A stretch of DNA of 64,000 bases. Source: Teratosphaeria epicoccoides. Taxonomy: Eukaryota; Ascomycota; Dothideomycetes; Mycosphaerellales; Teratosphaeriaceae. The notes under the pieces are model-generated. The model saw nothing but the letters and a program-made list of their open reading frames with translations, ran no database searches and had not been told where the DNA came from. Position 1 is the stretch's first letter, and each line of letters begins with the position of its first letter. Where the stretch lies: NCBI GenBank assembly GCA_021401465.1, contig JADDMT010000081.1:62001-126000 (forward strand), in the 5' to 3' direction. Below are positions 35,869-45,171 of this stretch, one piece after another. Both the position numbers and the translations under genes were made by a program.

Positions 35869-36840
35869 TTAGATGAGGTGCTTGTGTAGTCGCTATCTGA
35901 AACGATACTACTCGCGCACGACTACTAGCATTACTCTATCATAAGATTGCAGTCAAACCCTAGTTAATCTGTCATCTTACGCTAGCCTGCGTAGCCTGTA
36001 CGATCCTATGCCTCTCTACTCGCCCTGATCATTGCGCATAGTATTAATGAAGTCGTTACTAGTCTGCTAACAGTTTATAGTCTACTCTCTAAATTAGCTC
36101 TATGGCGTAACCTAGTAAAATCTCATTGCCTCTGTTAATTGCGCTAACTGTATTAATCTAGTGCGACTAACCCTGCTACAGGCTTGCCTAGTTGACTACT
36201 GTTTTAAGTTGTCATCTAGTATTGTGATAGCGTTAGCAGGTGCAAGAGTTACGCTACTCTCAATTTTGTTCACGGTCGATATAAGTAACTAAGGGTCGTC
36301 TTAATAGCCTTTAACGATAGGATTAGTAGTCACGAAGTCCCCTATAATCATAGCCTTATCTTTCGACCTGTAATCTAGCCCGATGAACCTAGCTATCTTG
36401 TTAAATCTGTCTAGGATGTAACCGTTCTCTACTACCTACTAGAGATACTAGTTAAAGTCAGTACATGTTAGGCAAGGAAACGGTTACCTTGCGCGCATAG
36501 GCTCGAGTATCCTGTTCCTATATGCATGTCTTAAGTGCCATAATTATTAGGACCCTAGCGTCTATATTATGCCTGCTACAGATAGTGTCGTAGCGGACTA
36601 GAAGATGGACAATGCGGCGTCGCATATACGACAGCTACAGCTATGGCGATAAGGTGCGAAAAGCGTAGAAGGGTCTGCTGCATCTTTTATCTGAAGTTAG
36701 CCAAGAGACTAACGAGTATAAACAACGCGTGTTTCGAGTAATCCTGACATCTGTAATTCAAACAGACATAATATAGGCATAGCCCGAACGATGAGTGTGC
36801 GTGTTTCCTTGACAAGAACCTCTAAGACCTAGCGCGGCAT
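35869..36840 (-). pseudogene. P1 unknown protein, 323 codons
   Basis: One reverse frame of 324 codons (ATG 36840, TAA 35869) with RIP-type stops and no frameshift. Readable parts: VLEVLVKETRTLIVRAMPIL at the N-terminus; a Cys-rich HSCSCRICDAAL near residue 80; then ENGYILDRFNKIARFIGLDY, KDKAMIIGDFVTTNP, ESSVTLAPANAITILDDNL and RTRLIQLAQLTEAMRFY. I do not recognise the family. It lies upstream of the transposase on the same strand; the ATG is only 40 bp from a forward start, so one of the two may begin elsewhere. Confidence 0.55.
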
Positions 36841-36880
36841 AATTCACAAACCTAAGGCGCCGCGATAGCAGAGTATAGGC

Positions 36881-37195
36881 ATGATCGAAGCAGGCCTTAC
36901 ACTTCGACATAACAATTACCTACGCTTGTACGCTGCGTTAGAAGAACGGATAGAGCAGCTTAGCCTACTTGGCCGAATTACACGGTCGATAGCAGCGAAG
37001 GAGCGCATGTTCTAGGAAACAAGCGCCTTCTTTAGTAGTAGCAGGGAATTGTAACTTAAATTCCTAGCGATAGCAGAGGCGTTATAGACACAAGCAGGGG
37101 AGGTCAGTTTTTAGCATCTACTATACAAGATATCGTCAAACTATTAGCGGCAGACAGTCTAGAAGTTAACAATTACCTAGGGTTAACACAAAGGT
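36881..37195 (+). pseudogene. P1 small forward open frame, uncertain
   Basis: ATG 36881 opens a readable frame (IEAGLTLRHNNYLRLYAALE, ERIEQLSLLGRITRS, then SAFFSSSREL) with Gln-type stops, fading after about 100 codons. It may be a separate small gene or an exon of the Ser/Arg-rich gene downstream. No recognised domain. Confidence 0.35.
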
Positions 37196-37928
37196 AGTAT
37201 GGCTATTATAGTTTAAACGCGGCTCGAAAGCCTTTAGAACAATACGTACAGGATATTCTCTTGTATGTAGAACGAATCTCACTACTATATACGTAGGATC
37301 TACTGCAGAGCAACTACATCTGTTAGGCTATGTCGTACAGGCGGACGTGCTATATAGCGCGGATGTTCCGTAGTACCTATACTAGCTATCATTGAAGAAT
37401 TAATGCTAACCGAGGCTAGTTCTACTAGCGGTATTTTAATAGCATACTGCTAGCAAGCTAAAAGTACCGCCGGCTAATAGGGAAGCGCAATTTTAGGGGT
37501 AGCTAAATTTAGATGACACTCGCGCGTCGCAAGATACTATAAACATCGCGTCCCCTCCTTCTTCTGCATTAATAGACGCCACGTAGCTACATTAGACAGT
37601 AACTCGCAGTATGTGCATATTTACATGCTATAGATATTATCCTTTACTAACCTGCTACTAGACCTACACGACTAAGAAGGATATACCGCGCTCTGTTCTC
37701 TGCTAATCCTTTAAGTCGCGTCCTTCTTTGATTATGCCTTTAAAGAAAGACAGATAATAGAGGTCACGTTCCGCGTCATCTAGCGGCGGTTCGAATTACA
37801 ATCTAGCGAATGATTTAGAAGACCTGCTAAGTAACGATGGCGATAGTGTAGACAACGGCAACGAGGAGATAGCTAACTAGGAGCATGAGGATTTTACAGT
37901 GCCTAAAGCCTATACAAAGGCAACTAAT

Positions 37929-37973
37929 GTAAGAAGCTACCCATATACGGCAGCTATGCTAACATGCATACAG
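37929..37973 (+). other. Probable intron 1 of Ser/Arg-rich gene
   Basis: 45 nt: donor GTAAGA, branch GCTAAC, acceptor CAG. Length divisible by three, so the frame alone does not prove it. Confidence 0.6.
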
Positions 37974-38791
37974 ATAACGACGTACTAGTCACGAAGAGAC
38001 TAGACGCATAAGCGGTTATCCTTACCGCTAAGGCGGAATCGGCTATACAAGAGGCTTCGGTTATCGTCTCGCGACACGCAACAAGATAGTAGCAAACCTA
38101 AGAATGACAGGGTAAAGACATAGCAGCTAAGCATCTGTCGAGGCTATTATAATAGCCGACCTACTAATCACAGGAGCGACGGCAACAGTCAAAACTACCG
38201 TAATAGCGAGTCTCGTAGCCGCTAGGGCAATAGTAGTAGTTAAAGTTAGTCCGGGAGCTAGTCAAGTAGCTATCGAGGCTATAACAGTAGCTAGACTACA
38301 AACTCCGACTAAGGATACGACTACTCTAGCAGCGAAGATATACGTAGTAGCCCTCCTATGCATAGAGACAAGTTAATCGAGCCTTTGCTCGTTAAAGTCT
38401 AAGAACTCTCGTAGATAGACGCTTCATAAGAGCGGAAGGGCATTTCTGTGCTATACCCTATAGCTCCTACTTACTAGCCGAGTTATAAGCATATTGCAAT
38501 TAACTAGTAGCTTATAGCGCGTAATATGCTAGGGATAAAAGGTCGAGTTAGCTCGAGGCTAGACGACCTAGATTTAGATACTATAAGTACCTACGTAGGT
38601 CCTATGAGGAGGTACTAATGTTAGGGGCGTAGATAAGGTAGAGGTTGCGTTAATGTCGTAACAACTGCACGAATAGGGTCAGAGAAGCTATACTCGCATA
38701 GTCTAGCAAGGTAGACGATGAGTAGGGTTTAAAGGACTAGGCCACGGACATGTTAATAGAAAGCAGATTCGAATGCGAGAACGAAGAAGAG

Positions 38792-38839
38792 GTAAGGAGA
38801 GAAGGCTTAGATGTCGTCGAAAGCGCTAACATGTCACAG
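38792..38839 (+). other. Probable intron 2 of Ser/Arg-rich gene
   Basis: 48 nt: donor GTAAGG, branch GCTAAC, acceptor CAG. Branch and acceptor closely match intron 1 (GCTAACATG-CA-ACAG). Confidence 0.65.
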
Positions 38840-40069
38840 GACTAGAGGTTTCTAAGCCCGCTCGTGATCTTTTATATGAAGAAGGCGTTCTTCTAGTTTA
38901 ATTAGAAACTAGCATGGAATCCTTTAGAGTCACGCGAGGTAAACGCTTTCATGTTAAACAGCGTGTATGCTACTATTACATACCTACTAGCCTAGATCAG
39001 AAATGGCCCTTCGGAGTTTAAGACAAAGGCTAGTAAGACGAGATAGGTTCCGGTTAGCAGTGTCGATATCGATGATATCTTCGAGGGGAAGAAGAAGTAT
39101 TAGGAAGAGCTCGATGCTAACAGACAGGAGGTCATCATGGCGACTATCACGGCACGTATATTAGGGGGGGAGGACGAAGGCAAGACAGTACTACTAGTGT
39201 AGGCGGCGCTAGCTATTAAGAAGGATCGCGGCATGACAGGCTTAGAGAGGGAATACGAGGACTTGCGGAGGCGAAAGGCGCTACGCGAGAATAGTACAGG
39301 GGAGACATCGTCGAGAGGGCCTATGCTAACTTCTGCTAGGTCGTACGCAATTGTTAGGTCAGCGTAGTATCAGCCCGACACGACGATCAAGCCAGGCCTT
39401 AATGTCATTAATAGTAGGCGTTCGCAAGCATGTAGCGGATGTTCAAGTAGACACTAACGGAGGGAGCGAGGGCCATAACGGCGGAAGGGCAAATGTTAGT
39501 AACCATGGTAGTAAGGCAAGCGATTATGACAGTAACAACTAGCCGATGCAGGGACTAGAGGAGCTATTGTCGCGGGACACCCTGCATAACAGTGTCGTGA
39601 CAACGAGGTTAGTTTCTTGTCTAATATCACGGCCATGATTGCTAACATGTACTTGTCTAGTATGAAAGCTACTATAGTCAATAAGCCCCGACCTAGACAC
39701 ACGCAAGATGAAAGGTTAGTAGCCTTAGCGCGTCGTGAGGGCTAGCTATCGCTAACGAGGCGGAAGTAGCAAGAGGCCTAAGCTACGGAGTAGGCGGTTA
39801 ATCGTGACTAGTGTAGACAAGCGGTATAGGCGAGAGGACTCATGTATCGACTAAACCGTGCTAATAACGGATAAACGCTAGCGCGGCTCTAGCGAGAGGC
39901 GAAACGCAAAGACTTACTAACATACAGTAAATGCGATTATTGACTCTACGCATTAGCGTAGTGATTGACGATAGCTATAGGACACGAAGCTCGACCGCGA
40001 AGGACAAAGACTAAGGCGATAGTAGGAGCCAAGCTTTGCTAGAGGCAGAGGCAAAAAATGCTAGGTAAG

Positions 40070-40116
40070 TGTGCTAGTAGTATACTAGCGTTATGCTACT
40101 AACATACTACTAGCAC
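40070..40116. repeat. Perfect-stem hairpin with TAGTATACTA core
   Basis: GTGCTAGTAGTAT at 40070 pairs perfectly over 13 bp with ATACTACTAGCAC, around a 20-nt loop. It sits between the Ser/Arg-rich gene and the next forward coding fragment. Confidence 0.75.
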
Positions 40117-40234
40117 TTCGATATTAATAGGAGGTACTAGCAGTAGTTTAGTAGCTACGTAGTATACATTAGCTAACGATTATGATGTAGCATAGCATGC
40201 GCTCTGCTCGATTAGTATAATCTTATAAGTAACT

Positions 40235-40560
40235 AGTCGAACGTTGTAGAGAAGGTAGAGGATGCGCTTAACGACTCTAAGTTAAGGGATAGTCAGTTGT
40301 AGTAGCATACTACATTCACGGACTTAACCTTGTCAGAGCAGATTAAGGGCTATAGTAAGAAGGTCTTTAATGATGCGACCTTTAAGAAGCTACAGGAGGG
40401 GCGAAATAGTGGCGCTCTAGGAAAGTCGGTAGTAGTGAAGGTAAGATAGTAGAACGGAATAGAGGATAAGAGCGAGTAGAAGATTCATATGTAAGGGCTA
40501 ATACAGGATGTGTAGATAGTGTGTCGTAGCTATGCATTTGTTACTAGCTATACTAATTAA
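40235..40560 (+). pseudogene. P1 forward coding fragment
   Basis: Readable between stops: EKVEDALNDSKLRDSQL, TTFTDLTLSEQIKGYSKKVF, NDATFKKLQEGRNSGALGKS. Family not recognised; possibly the last exon of the Ser/Arg-rich gene or a separate gene. Confidence 0.4.
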
Positions 40561-40794
40561 GGTCTTCGGGCGTGAGGCGCAAGTCAGATATAGCAGCTTG
40601 CTTGAATTCAAGAGGCGTCGTAAGAGCTACGTTTAAGCTGTATATGTGTTTAGTGTTAGCAAATCTGCTTAATTCGCGTTATATGTTAGGTCTAGTGTAA
40701 ATAGTAAAAGAGCATAGTACAACAACAACGAGATGTATAGTATTAACTAAAATCATGACTTTAACATCTATTACATGTAAATTGTTTTGATTCG

Positions 40795-41010
40795 AGTAGC
40801 TCGGCTTGCGTGCCCGAGCTACTTGCCGCTAGTATACTGCTAGCAGTAAGTTACTTACTAGTAGCACTCTTGCACTGTAAGCTACTCGCGTCTGCAACAC
40901 GAGTAGCTTAGGAGGGGCCGAGTTTCTCGGGGGTATATACGAGCAGGCTAAGTCAGACGAGTAGGTAAGTAAGCTGAGTAATACAAGTTACTCGGTCTAC
41001 TTAGGGCCTT
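40795..41010. repeat. P1 right subterminal repeats and hairpins
   Basis: AGTAGCTCGG pairs with CCGAGCTACT (40795-40823); next comes a TAGTATACT palindrome (40823-40850), then CTACTCG/CGAGTAG (about 40882-40908), then CTCGGTCTACTTAGGG near 40991. They mirror the left subterminal motifs. Confidence 0.65.
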
Positions 41011-41023
41011 GGTTTTCGAGACG
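41011..41023 (-). repeat. P1 right terminal inverted repeat
   Basis: GGTTTTCGAGACG, complement of 27332-27344, followed by the TA duplication at 41024-41025. Confidence 0.92.
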
Positions 41024-41870
41024 TAGAGAGCCCTAATGAGACAATTCTAGGTCAAACATTAACTAAGTACTTCCTTCTACCCTTAGACAGATAGACAGAC
41101 AGAACGTCTAAACTAGACGTTAGAATAGTATCTTCGATCCTATGTGAATAGGGACTAGAACAACTAGGTAGAGTTGTTGCTAATAGCGCAGCTCGCGTAT
41201 AATAGTACGCTAGTAGAGTCGACAGGACTCTCGCCATTCTAGATGGCATATAGATTAGCTATAGAAGACATTCCGGACGTCTTAGCTATAGAAGACATTC
41301 CGGACGTCTTAGTAAACCTAGCTACACTCGGACGAGTAGAACATCTACGCTGACTACAAACAGAAGCACGACTCGACCTGCAGTTCTATTAGCAGAACAT
41401 AGTACGGTACGTAAATCGTAAGAGAATTAAGGGACTAATTCTAAAGGAGGGGGACAAGGTGTATCTCCTCTGCCGTCACATCAAATTAGACAAGCCGAGT
41501 AAAAAACTAGACGCTATAAAACTAGGACTATTCAGGATTAAGGCTAAGAAAGGACCGGTTAATTTTAAGTTACAGCTACCTAAGCAGATGAGAATACACC
41601 CTGTGTTCTATGTCTCTCTGCTAGAACAAGTAGCGCTAGACGCTACACTGCAAACGGAACCCTTACTACTCGACCCTAAAGTAGAAGAACCTAAGTACAC
41701 TGTCGAGAAGATCGTCGACACTTGCTAGCAGGACGGACAGCAAGAGTACTTAGTAAAATGGGAAGGATATAGGAGTACCGAGAACGCCTAGGAACCCCTA
41801 GAACATCTACGAAACTGTTAGCAAAAGATACGAAGTTTTGAGAGAAGAACGAACCTAGGAAAAAGATCAT
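41024..41870 (+). pseudogene. B1 pol, C-terminal part: integrase end and chromodomain
   Basis: Resumes after P1 with ALMRQF and the DDE glutamate in RQTERLN (near 41100), so the triad is readable across the insert. The integrase C-terminal barrel lies in the clean frame from 41459 (FRIKAKKGPVNFKLQLP, HPVFYVSLLEQV), then a chromodomain (EEPKYTVEKIVDTC, EYLVKWEGYRSTEN) in which the WEGY tryptophan survives. A 27-bp in-frame tandem duplication is at 41258-41311. The end after RTNLG is approximate. Confidence 0.85.
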
Positions 41871-42487
41871 AAGCTACGACTAGACTCCTATAGGACGTTG
41901 TCGATCGGCTCGGCTATCACGCCATCTAGGAAACCCTAATATGAGGCATTAGTGAAACCTTCTATTACGCTCTATGTCGTAGGACTAAGAGCGAGACCCG
42001 CCGAAGGATCTAGGTCAAGAAGAAACCTAGCCTGCAAAAGAGCCTGCTCTTCGGCCTTATCCTCCCTAATCTCACGCTCCTCGAGAGCGCGACTATCCCC
42101 GACCTCACGGTCGACTACGTCTCACTGTTTCTAGAGACGTATCTCCTTTGTATGCGCCTCTATTATCTTCTGCGAAGCCTTGGCTACGACTACTTTTGCA
42201 TGATCGAGATCAGCAATTAGTCTTTTCCGCTAATTACCTAACTTCTTCTATTCGACCTTTGTTACCTTCGCGTCATAACTTCGACAGTTACTAAAGTGAC
42301 ACTACGAACATTTCCCTAAGGAAATGTGCACTTGACAAACGAGCTTTAACTCTTGACACTAAGTATAGGACTTCATGCTGTCCTAGCCCTAACGATAGAT
42401 TCGATTCGCGCGGCGTTTACGTTTCTGCGTTAAAGGGGCGTTAGTGTCTAGGATGACATAAGGCAGTAATGTAGAAAGAGAAGACAT
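41750..42487 (-). pseudogene. B1 antisense Cys-cluster/coiled-coil gene
   Basis: Reverse-strand copy of the gene at 5743-6480, with start ATG at 42487. It converges on pol and overlaps the chromodomain codons at its 3' end. Stops are fewer in the helical middle part (complement of about 42010-42230). The forward open frame 41952-42134 is a shadow of it. Confidence 0.62.
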
Positions 42488-42566
42488 CACAGCATAAAGG
42501 AAATGACAAGAGAAACCCCGTACTAGTAAGGTAGCTTAGGGACGAGCTAGGCTAAGAGGGGGATAG

Positions 42567-43043
42567 TGTCATGAGTGTCAGGAGTACTGTAAGTCATAGG
42601 ATCATGAGTGTCTTAGCTATAAGTCATAGGATCATGAGTGTCTTAAGTGCTATGAGTTATAGCATAGTCATAGGAGAGAGGATCTGTTATGTGAGGACAG
42701 ATCCCTAGATCTATAGGGTTAGTCTACAGATCTATAGGCCTATAGGGGAGAAGGGATCTGTCACGTAAGGACAGACCCTCAGATCTATAGGGTTAGTCTA
42801 TAGATCTACAGACACAGATCTGTTAGGTCTGTCGACAGATCTAACAGAGCTACTCTGTCTCTCTAGTATATAGGGATAGCTCTAGGACAGGCAGTTAGGA
42901 GCTTCGTGCTTAATCTCAATTTAATCCTCTCTTGCTTAGAGGAGAGTTAGTTACAAGGTTAACTGCTATTGTCGATATTCTTTACAGCTCTGCAAGTCTA
43001 ACACCTGATCCCTTTCCTGCTATTAGCACCTACCCTTATAACA
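42567..43043 (+). repeat. B1 3' LTR
   Basis: 477 bp, TGTCATGAG to CTTATAACA, same length as the 5' LTR, preceded by the polypurine tract AAGAGGGGGATAG and followed by the GATGT duplication. Confidence 0.93.
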
Positions 43044-43148
43044 GATGTGTGCAGCTTGGCTGCTAAGGTTGTCAAGGCATTATTAACACAAGTGACAATC
43101 GCAGGCAGAGTAAGTAGCGTCGAACTTAGTCTGTAGCATATAAGCCAT
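43044..43148 (-). pseudogene. A1 antisense gene, first 35 codons
   Basis: Continuation of the gene at 20962-22358 across B1. The start codon at 43148 is preserved. Upstream (to the right) is the promoter region, with a reversed TATA sequence (TTTTTATA near 43305) at the same distance as in A2. Confidence 0.75.
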
Positions 43149-43975
43149 TATTACTAAGATAAGTTTATTGATCTTAATTAATTGATTGAAGAAGAAGAAG
43201 CTCTAGTTTAGACCTGTAGACACGGCAAGGCTCAGGCTAAGCGTAGTAGAAGCGGAGGTTAATGTTAGTGTTTTAGAACAGGAAGTTTAGGAAAGCGACG
43301 AGGTTTTTATACTCTCTGACAGCCCCCCTGTTACCTACCGCAACTGTTAAGCTAGTAACTTAAACTACATGCGCAGAGTACCTGCCTTTAGTTAACTTAT
43401 AAGGGGACCGAATAATGCAAGAACAGATAACGCGTCTGTTACGTATGTACGCTAACTATACTCGTGCTAGTCTACTAGCATGACAATGTAGCGAGACCCG
43501 CGCTAGGAGCGCGCTCCTACTTTTTCGAGTAGTACGCGTAGAGTGTCCGCGCGTAGAGCATCTACACGTAGAGTGTCCGCGCACATTTCTACTACCCTGA
43601 GGTTCTGCGACACATTCTTCATGGTCATGACTAAATAGGGACGGCCAAGCTACTTAGCGAGGCTAGCGCGCATGCTCGCCCTATAATTTCAAAGATTAAC
43701 TAAAGTACGTACTTGTAGTTTCTTAATATCTTAATCTGTATGTAAAGCAAAGGTGTTATAAAGCTACCTAACATGTGACAGATTAAAACCTGCTAAGTTA
43801 GCAGCCTCCGCCCTGTACTCGCTACGAAGGTGTTAAGGTATACGCATAACACATGTTACGTAGGCTATCTACCTATTCACTCTTACGCGGTATAAGCATG
43901 CTACATCTTATACCCTATATGTTCCGCGCGTATTACTTAGTAAGGCTAGGGACATCCTCATAGGAGGAGGGGCAG
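43149..43975. other. A1 region upstream of antisense gene
   Basis: Non-coding in both strands as far as I can see. Holds the antisense promoter and, at its right end, the polypurine tract AGGAGGAGGGGCAG of A1. Confidence 0.65.
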
Positions 43976-44335
43976 TGATACGGTTAATACTAGGAGGCCA
44001 TTAGAGCCGCATGGCTTCTAATGTCTACCCTTAGCATGTAGTAACCCTACTACATATAGTAAGGGGGTCCTTCGTACATACGTTAGCTTGTATGTCGTCC
44101 GAGTAGGATTAATAGTCGACCTAGGATGCCCCTACGTCGCTAACCCTACGGTACCTCTACGGGGTTAGGCTCAGACATGCTTTCCCTAATTAAGGGGCAT
44201 TAGGGGTTATAAGTACCCTTAGCGCTACCTCTGTAATAAGCAGAAAGTAGCGCTATCTTGTACTAATTAAAAGGTCAGATTACTCTTTCACACTGCGAGA
44301 TATTTTCATATCATATAGCATATATATCTATATCA
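43976..44335 (+). repeat. A1 3' LTR
   Basis: 360 bp, TGATACGG to ATCTATATCA, with intact TG...CA ends, followed by the TTTAG duplication at 44336-44340. Confidence 0.93.
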
Positions 44336-44515
44336 TTTAGACAGAGCCGCCTAGAGAGTAGTAGTATTACGAGCAAATCCCCCCCTACTAGTACCTCTCT
44401 AGCTTGAAAGACTAGGCCCCTAGCACTTCTCGTATAGCGTCGTAACTCTACTTCGCTCGAAAACTACTTCTCTTTAATTTTGCGATTTAAAACCTACTTT
44501 CTTTCTAGCTGTACT
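44336..44515. other. Unassigned segment between A1 and solo LTR
   Basis: Begins with A1's right TTTAG. Should continue F, but no frame or known LTR is recognisable. It could also include the edge of D2. Confidence 0.4.
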
Positions 44516-44875
44516 TAATATAGATGTATATGCTATATAATATAGAAATATCTTGTAGTGTAACAGAGTAATCTGACCTTTTAGTAGGTACAAGACAGCG
44601 CTGCTTTCTGCTTATTGCAGAGGTAGCGTTAAGGGTGCTTATAACCTCCGACGCTCCTTAATTAGGGAAAGCATGTCCGAGCCTAACCCTGCAGGGGTGC
44701 TATAGGGTCAGCGACATAGGGGCGTCCTATGTCGACTACTAATCCTACTTAGACAACATACAAGCTAACGTATGTACGAAGGACTCCCTTGCCATGTGTA
44801 GCAGGGTCATTGCATGCTAAGGGTGGGCATTAGAACCTATGCGGTTCTAATAGCCCCCTAGTATTAACCGTATTA
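44516..44875 (-). repeat. Solo A LTR, reversed
   Basis: 360-bp A LTR with no adjacent internal sequence on either side. Flanked by GTACT (44511-44515) and TTACT (44876-44880), four of five bases matching, which fits an aged target duplication after LTR-LTR recombination. Confidence 0.8.
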
Positions 44876-45041
44876 TTACTCTAGCGCATAGAGGCTAGTC
44901 GCTAGCTATTCTTACATAGTCCCTAAACTCTACTCCTTAGCTAAATCTACTTTACTTTACTTTACTTCATGTTACTTCTATTGCCGTAGTCCGAGCTATT
45001 AAGGGTACGCTCCTAGGCCTATGCTAGCGCGTCTGTCGCTA

Positions 45042-45050
45042 TATAAAAAG
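45042..45050 (+). promoter_or_regulatory. TATA box of D2 antisense gene
   Basis: TATAAAAAG, 130 bp upstream of ATG 45172, followed by a pyrimidine-rich stretch (CTTGCTTCCTTTTTCTTAC). Placement suits a fungal RNA polymerase II promoter. Confidence 0.65.
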
Positions 45051-45171
45051 TCGCCGTTAATACTACTCTTGCTTCCTTTTTCTTACATGCTTACTTACAT
45101 AGTAAGCCCCCCTTTCCCCTGCTTCTCTAAACCTCTCTTCTTAGATTTCGGGTAATACTAACAGGTGTCAG

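Larger units (their letters stand above)
37734..39540 (+). pseudogene. P1 Ser/Arg-rich, intron-containing gene
   Basis: ATG 37734. N-terminus basic then acidic (RSRSASSSGGSNYNLANDLE, DLLSNDGDSVDNGNEE). A 45-nt intron-like segment (37929-37973) precedes a Ser/Arg/Asn/Tyr-rich low-complexity part (PTNHRSDGNSQNYRNSESRS, YDYSSSEDIRSSP). After an unresolved frame change (another intron or an indel), a second intron-like segment lies at 38792-38839, followed by FLSPLVIFYMKKAFF, NSVYATITYLLA, VDIDDIFEGKKKY and LEREYEDLRRRKALRENSTG. No known family. Readable forward coding continues near 40235-40560. Confidence 0.55.
27332..41023. mobile_element. P1: 13.7-kb Plavaka-like DNA transposon
   Basis: Terminal inverted repeats CGTCTCGAAAACC (27332-27344) and its complement (41011-41023), flanked by TA on both sides. 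Removing the insert and one TA restores the B site (TTCTAGAGAGCC; B2 reads TTCTAGAAGGCC). Gene order: MYND-like (reverse), methyltransferase-like (forward), transposase (reverse), 323-residue unknown (reverse), Ser/Arg-rich gene (forward). P2 at 56049-60861 is a second copy of the left 4.8 kb, inserted at TA in an A LTR, which independently confirms the left end. Confidence 0.92.
22359..43043 (+). mobile_element. Gypsy B1, complete, split by P1
   Basis: Flanked by GATGT duplications and by two 477-bp LTRs. Excluding P1 (13,692 bp) and its TA it is about 6,991 bp. Order: LTR, gag, pol in the -1 frame, convergent antisense gene, polypurine tract, LTR. P1 entered the integrase coding region. B2 and B3 at 4889-9883 are relatives. 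Confidence 0.93.
15332..44335 (+). mobile_element. Gypsy A1, complete, split by B1
   Basis: Bounded by LTRs and by a perfect 5-bp target duplication TTTAG (15327-15331 and 44336-44340). Without B1 and the extra GATGT copy the element is about 8.3 kb: LTR, one gag-pol frame, a convergent antisense gene, polypurine tract, LTR. B1 entered the antisense gene. A2 (48224-56048) and A3 (60862-64000+) are sister copies. Confidence 0.93.

Noticed and set aside
39351..39702. Overlapping open frames on both strands in P1
   Set aside because: They are out of phase with the readable Ser/Arg-rich gene and have no counterpart evidence.
27332..41023. Starship-type element or Helitron
   Set aside because: It has inverted termini, TA duplication and a Plavaka-like transposase; no tyrosine recombinase or Rep/helicase was seen.
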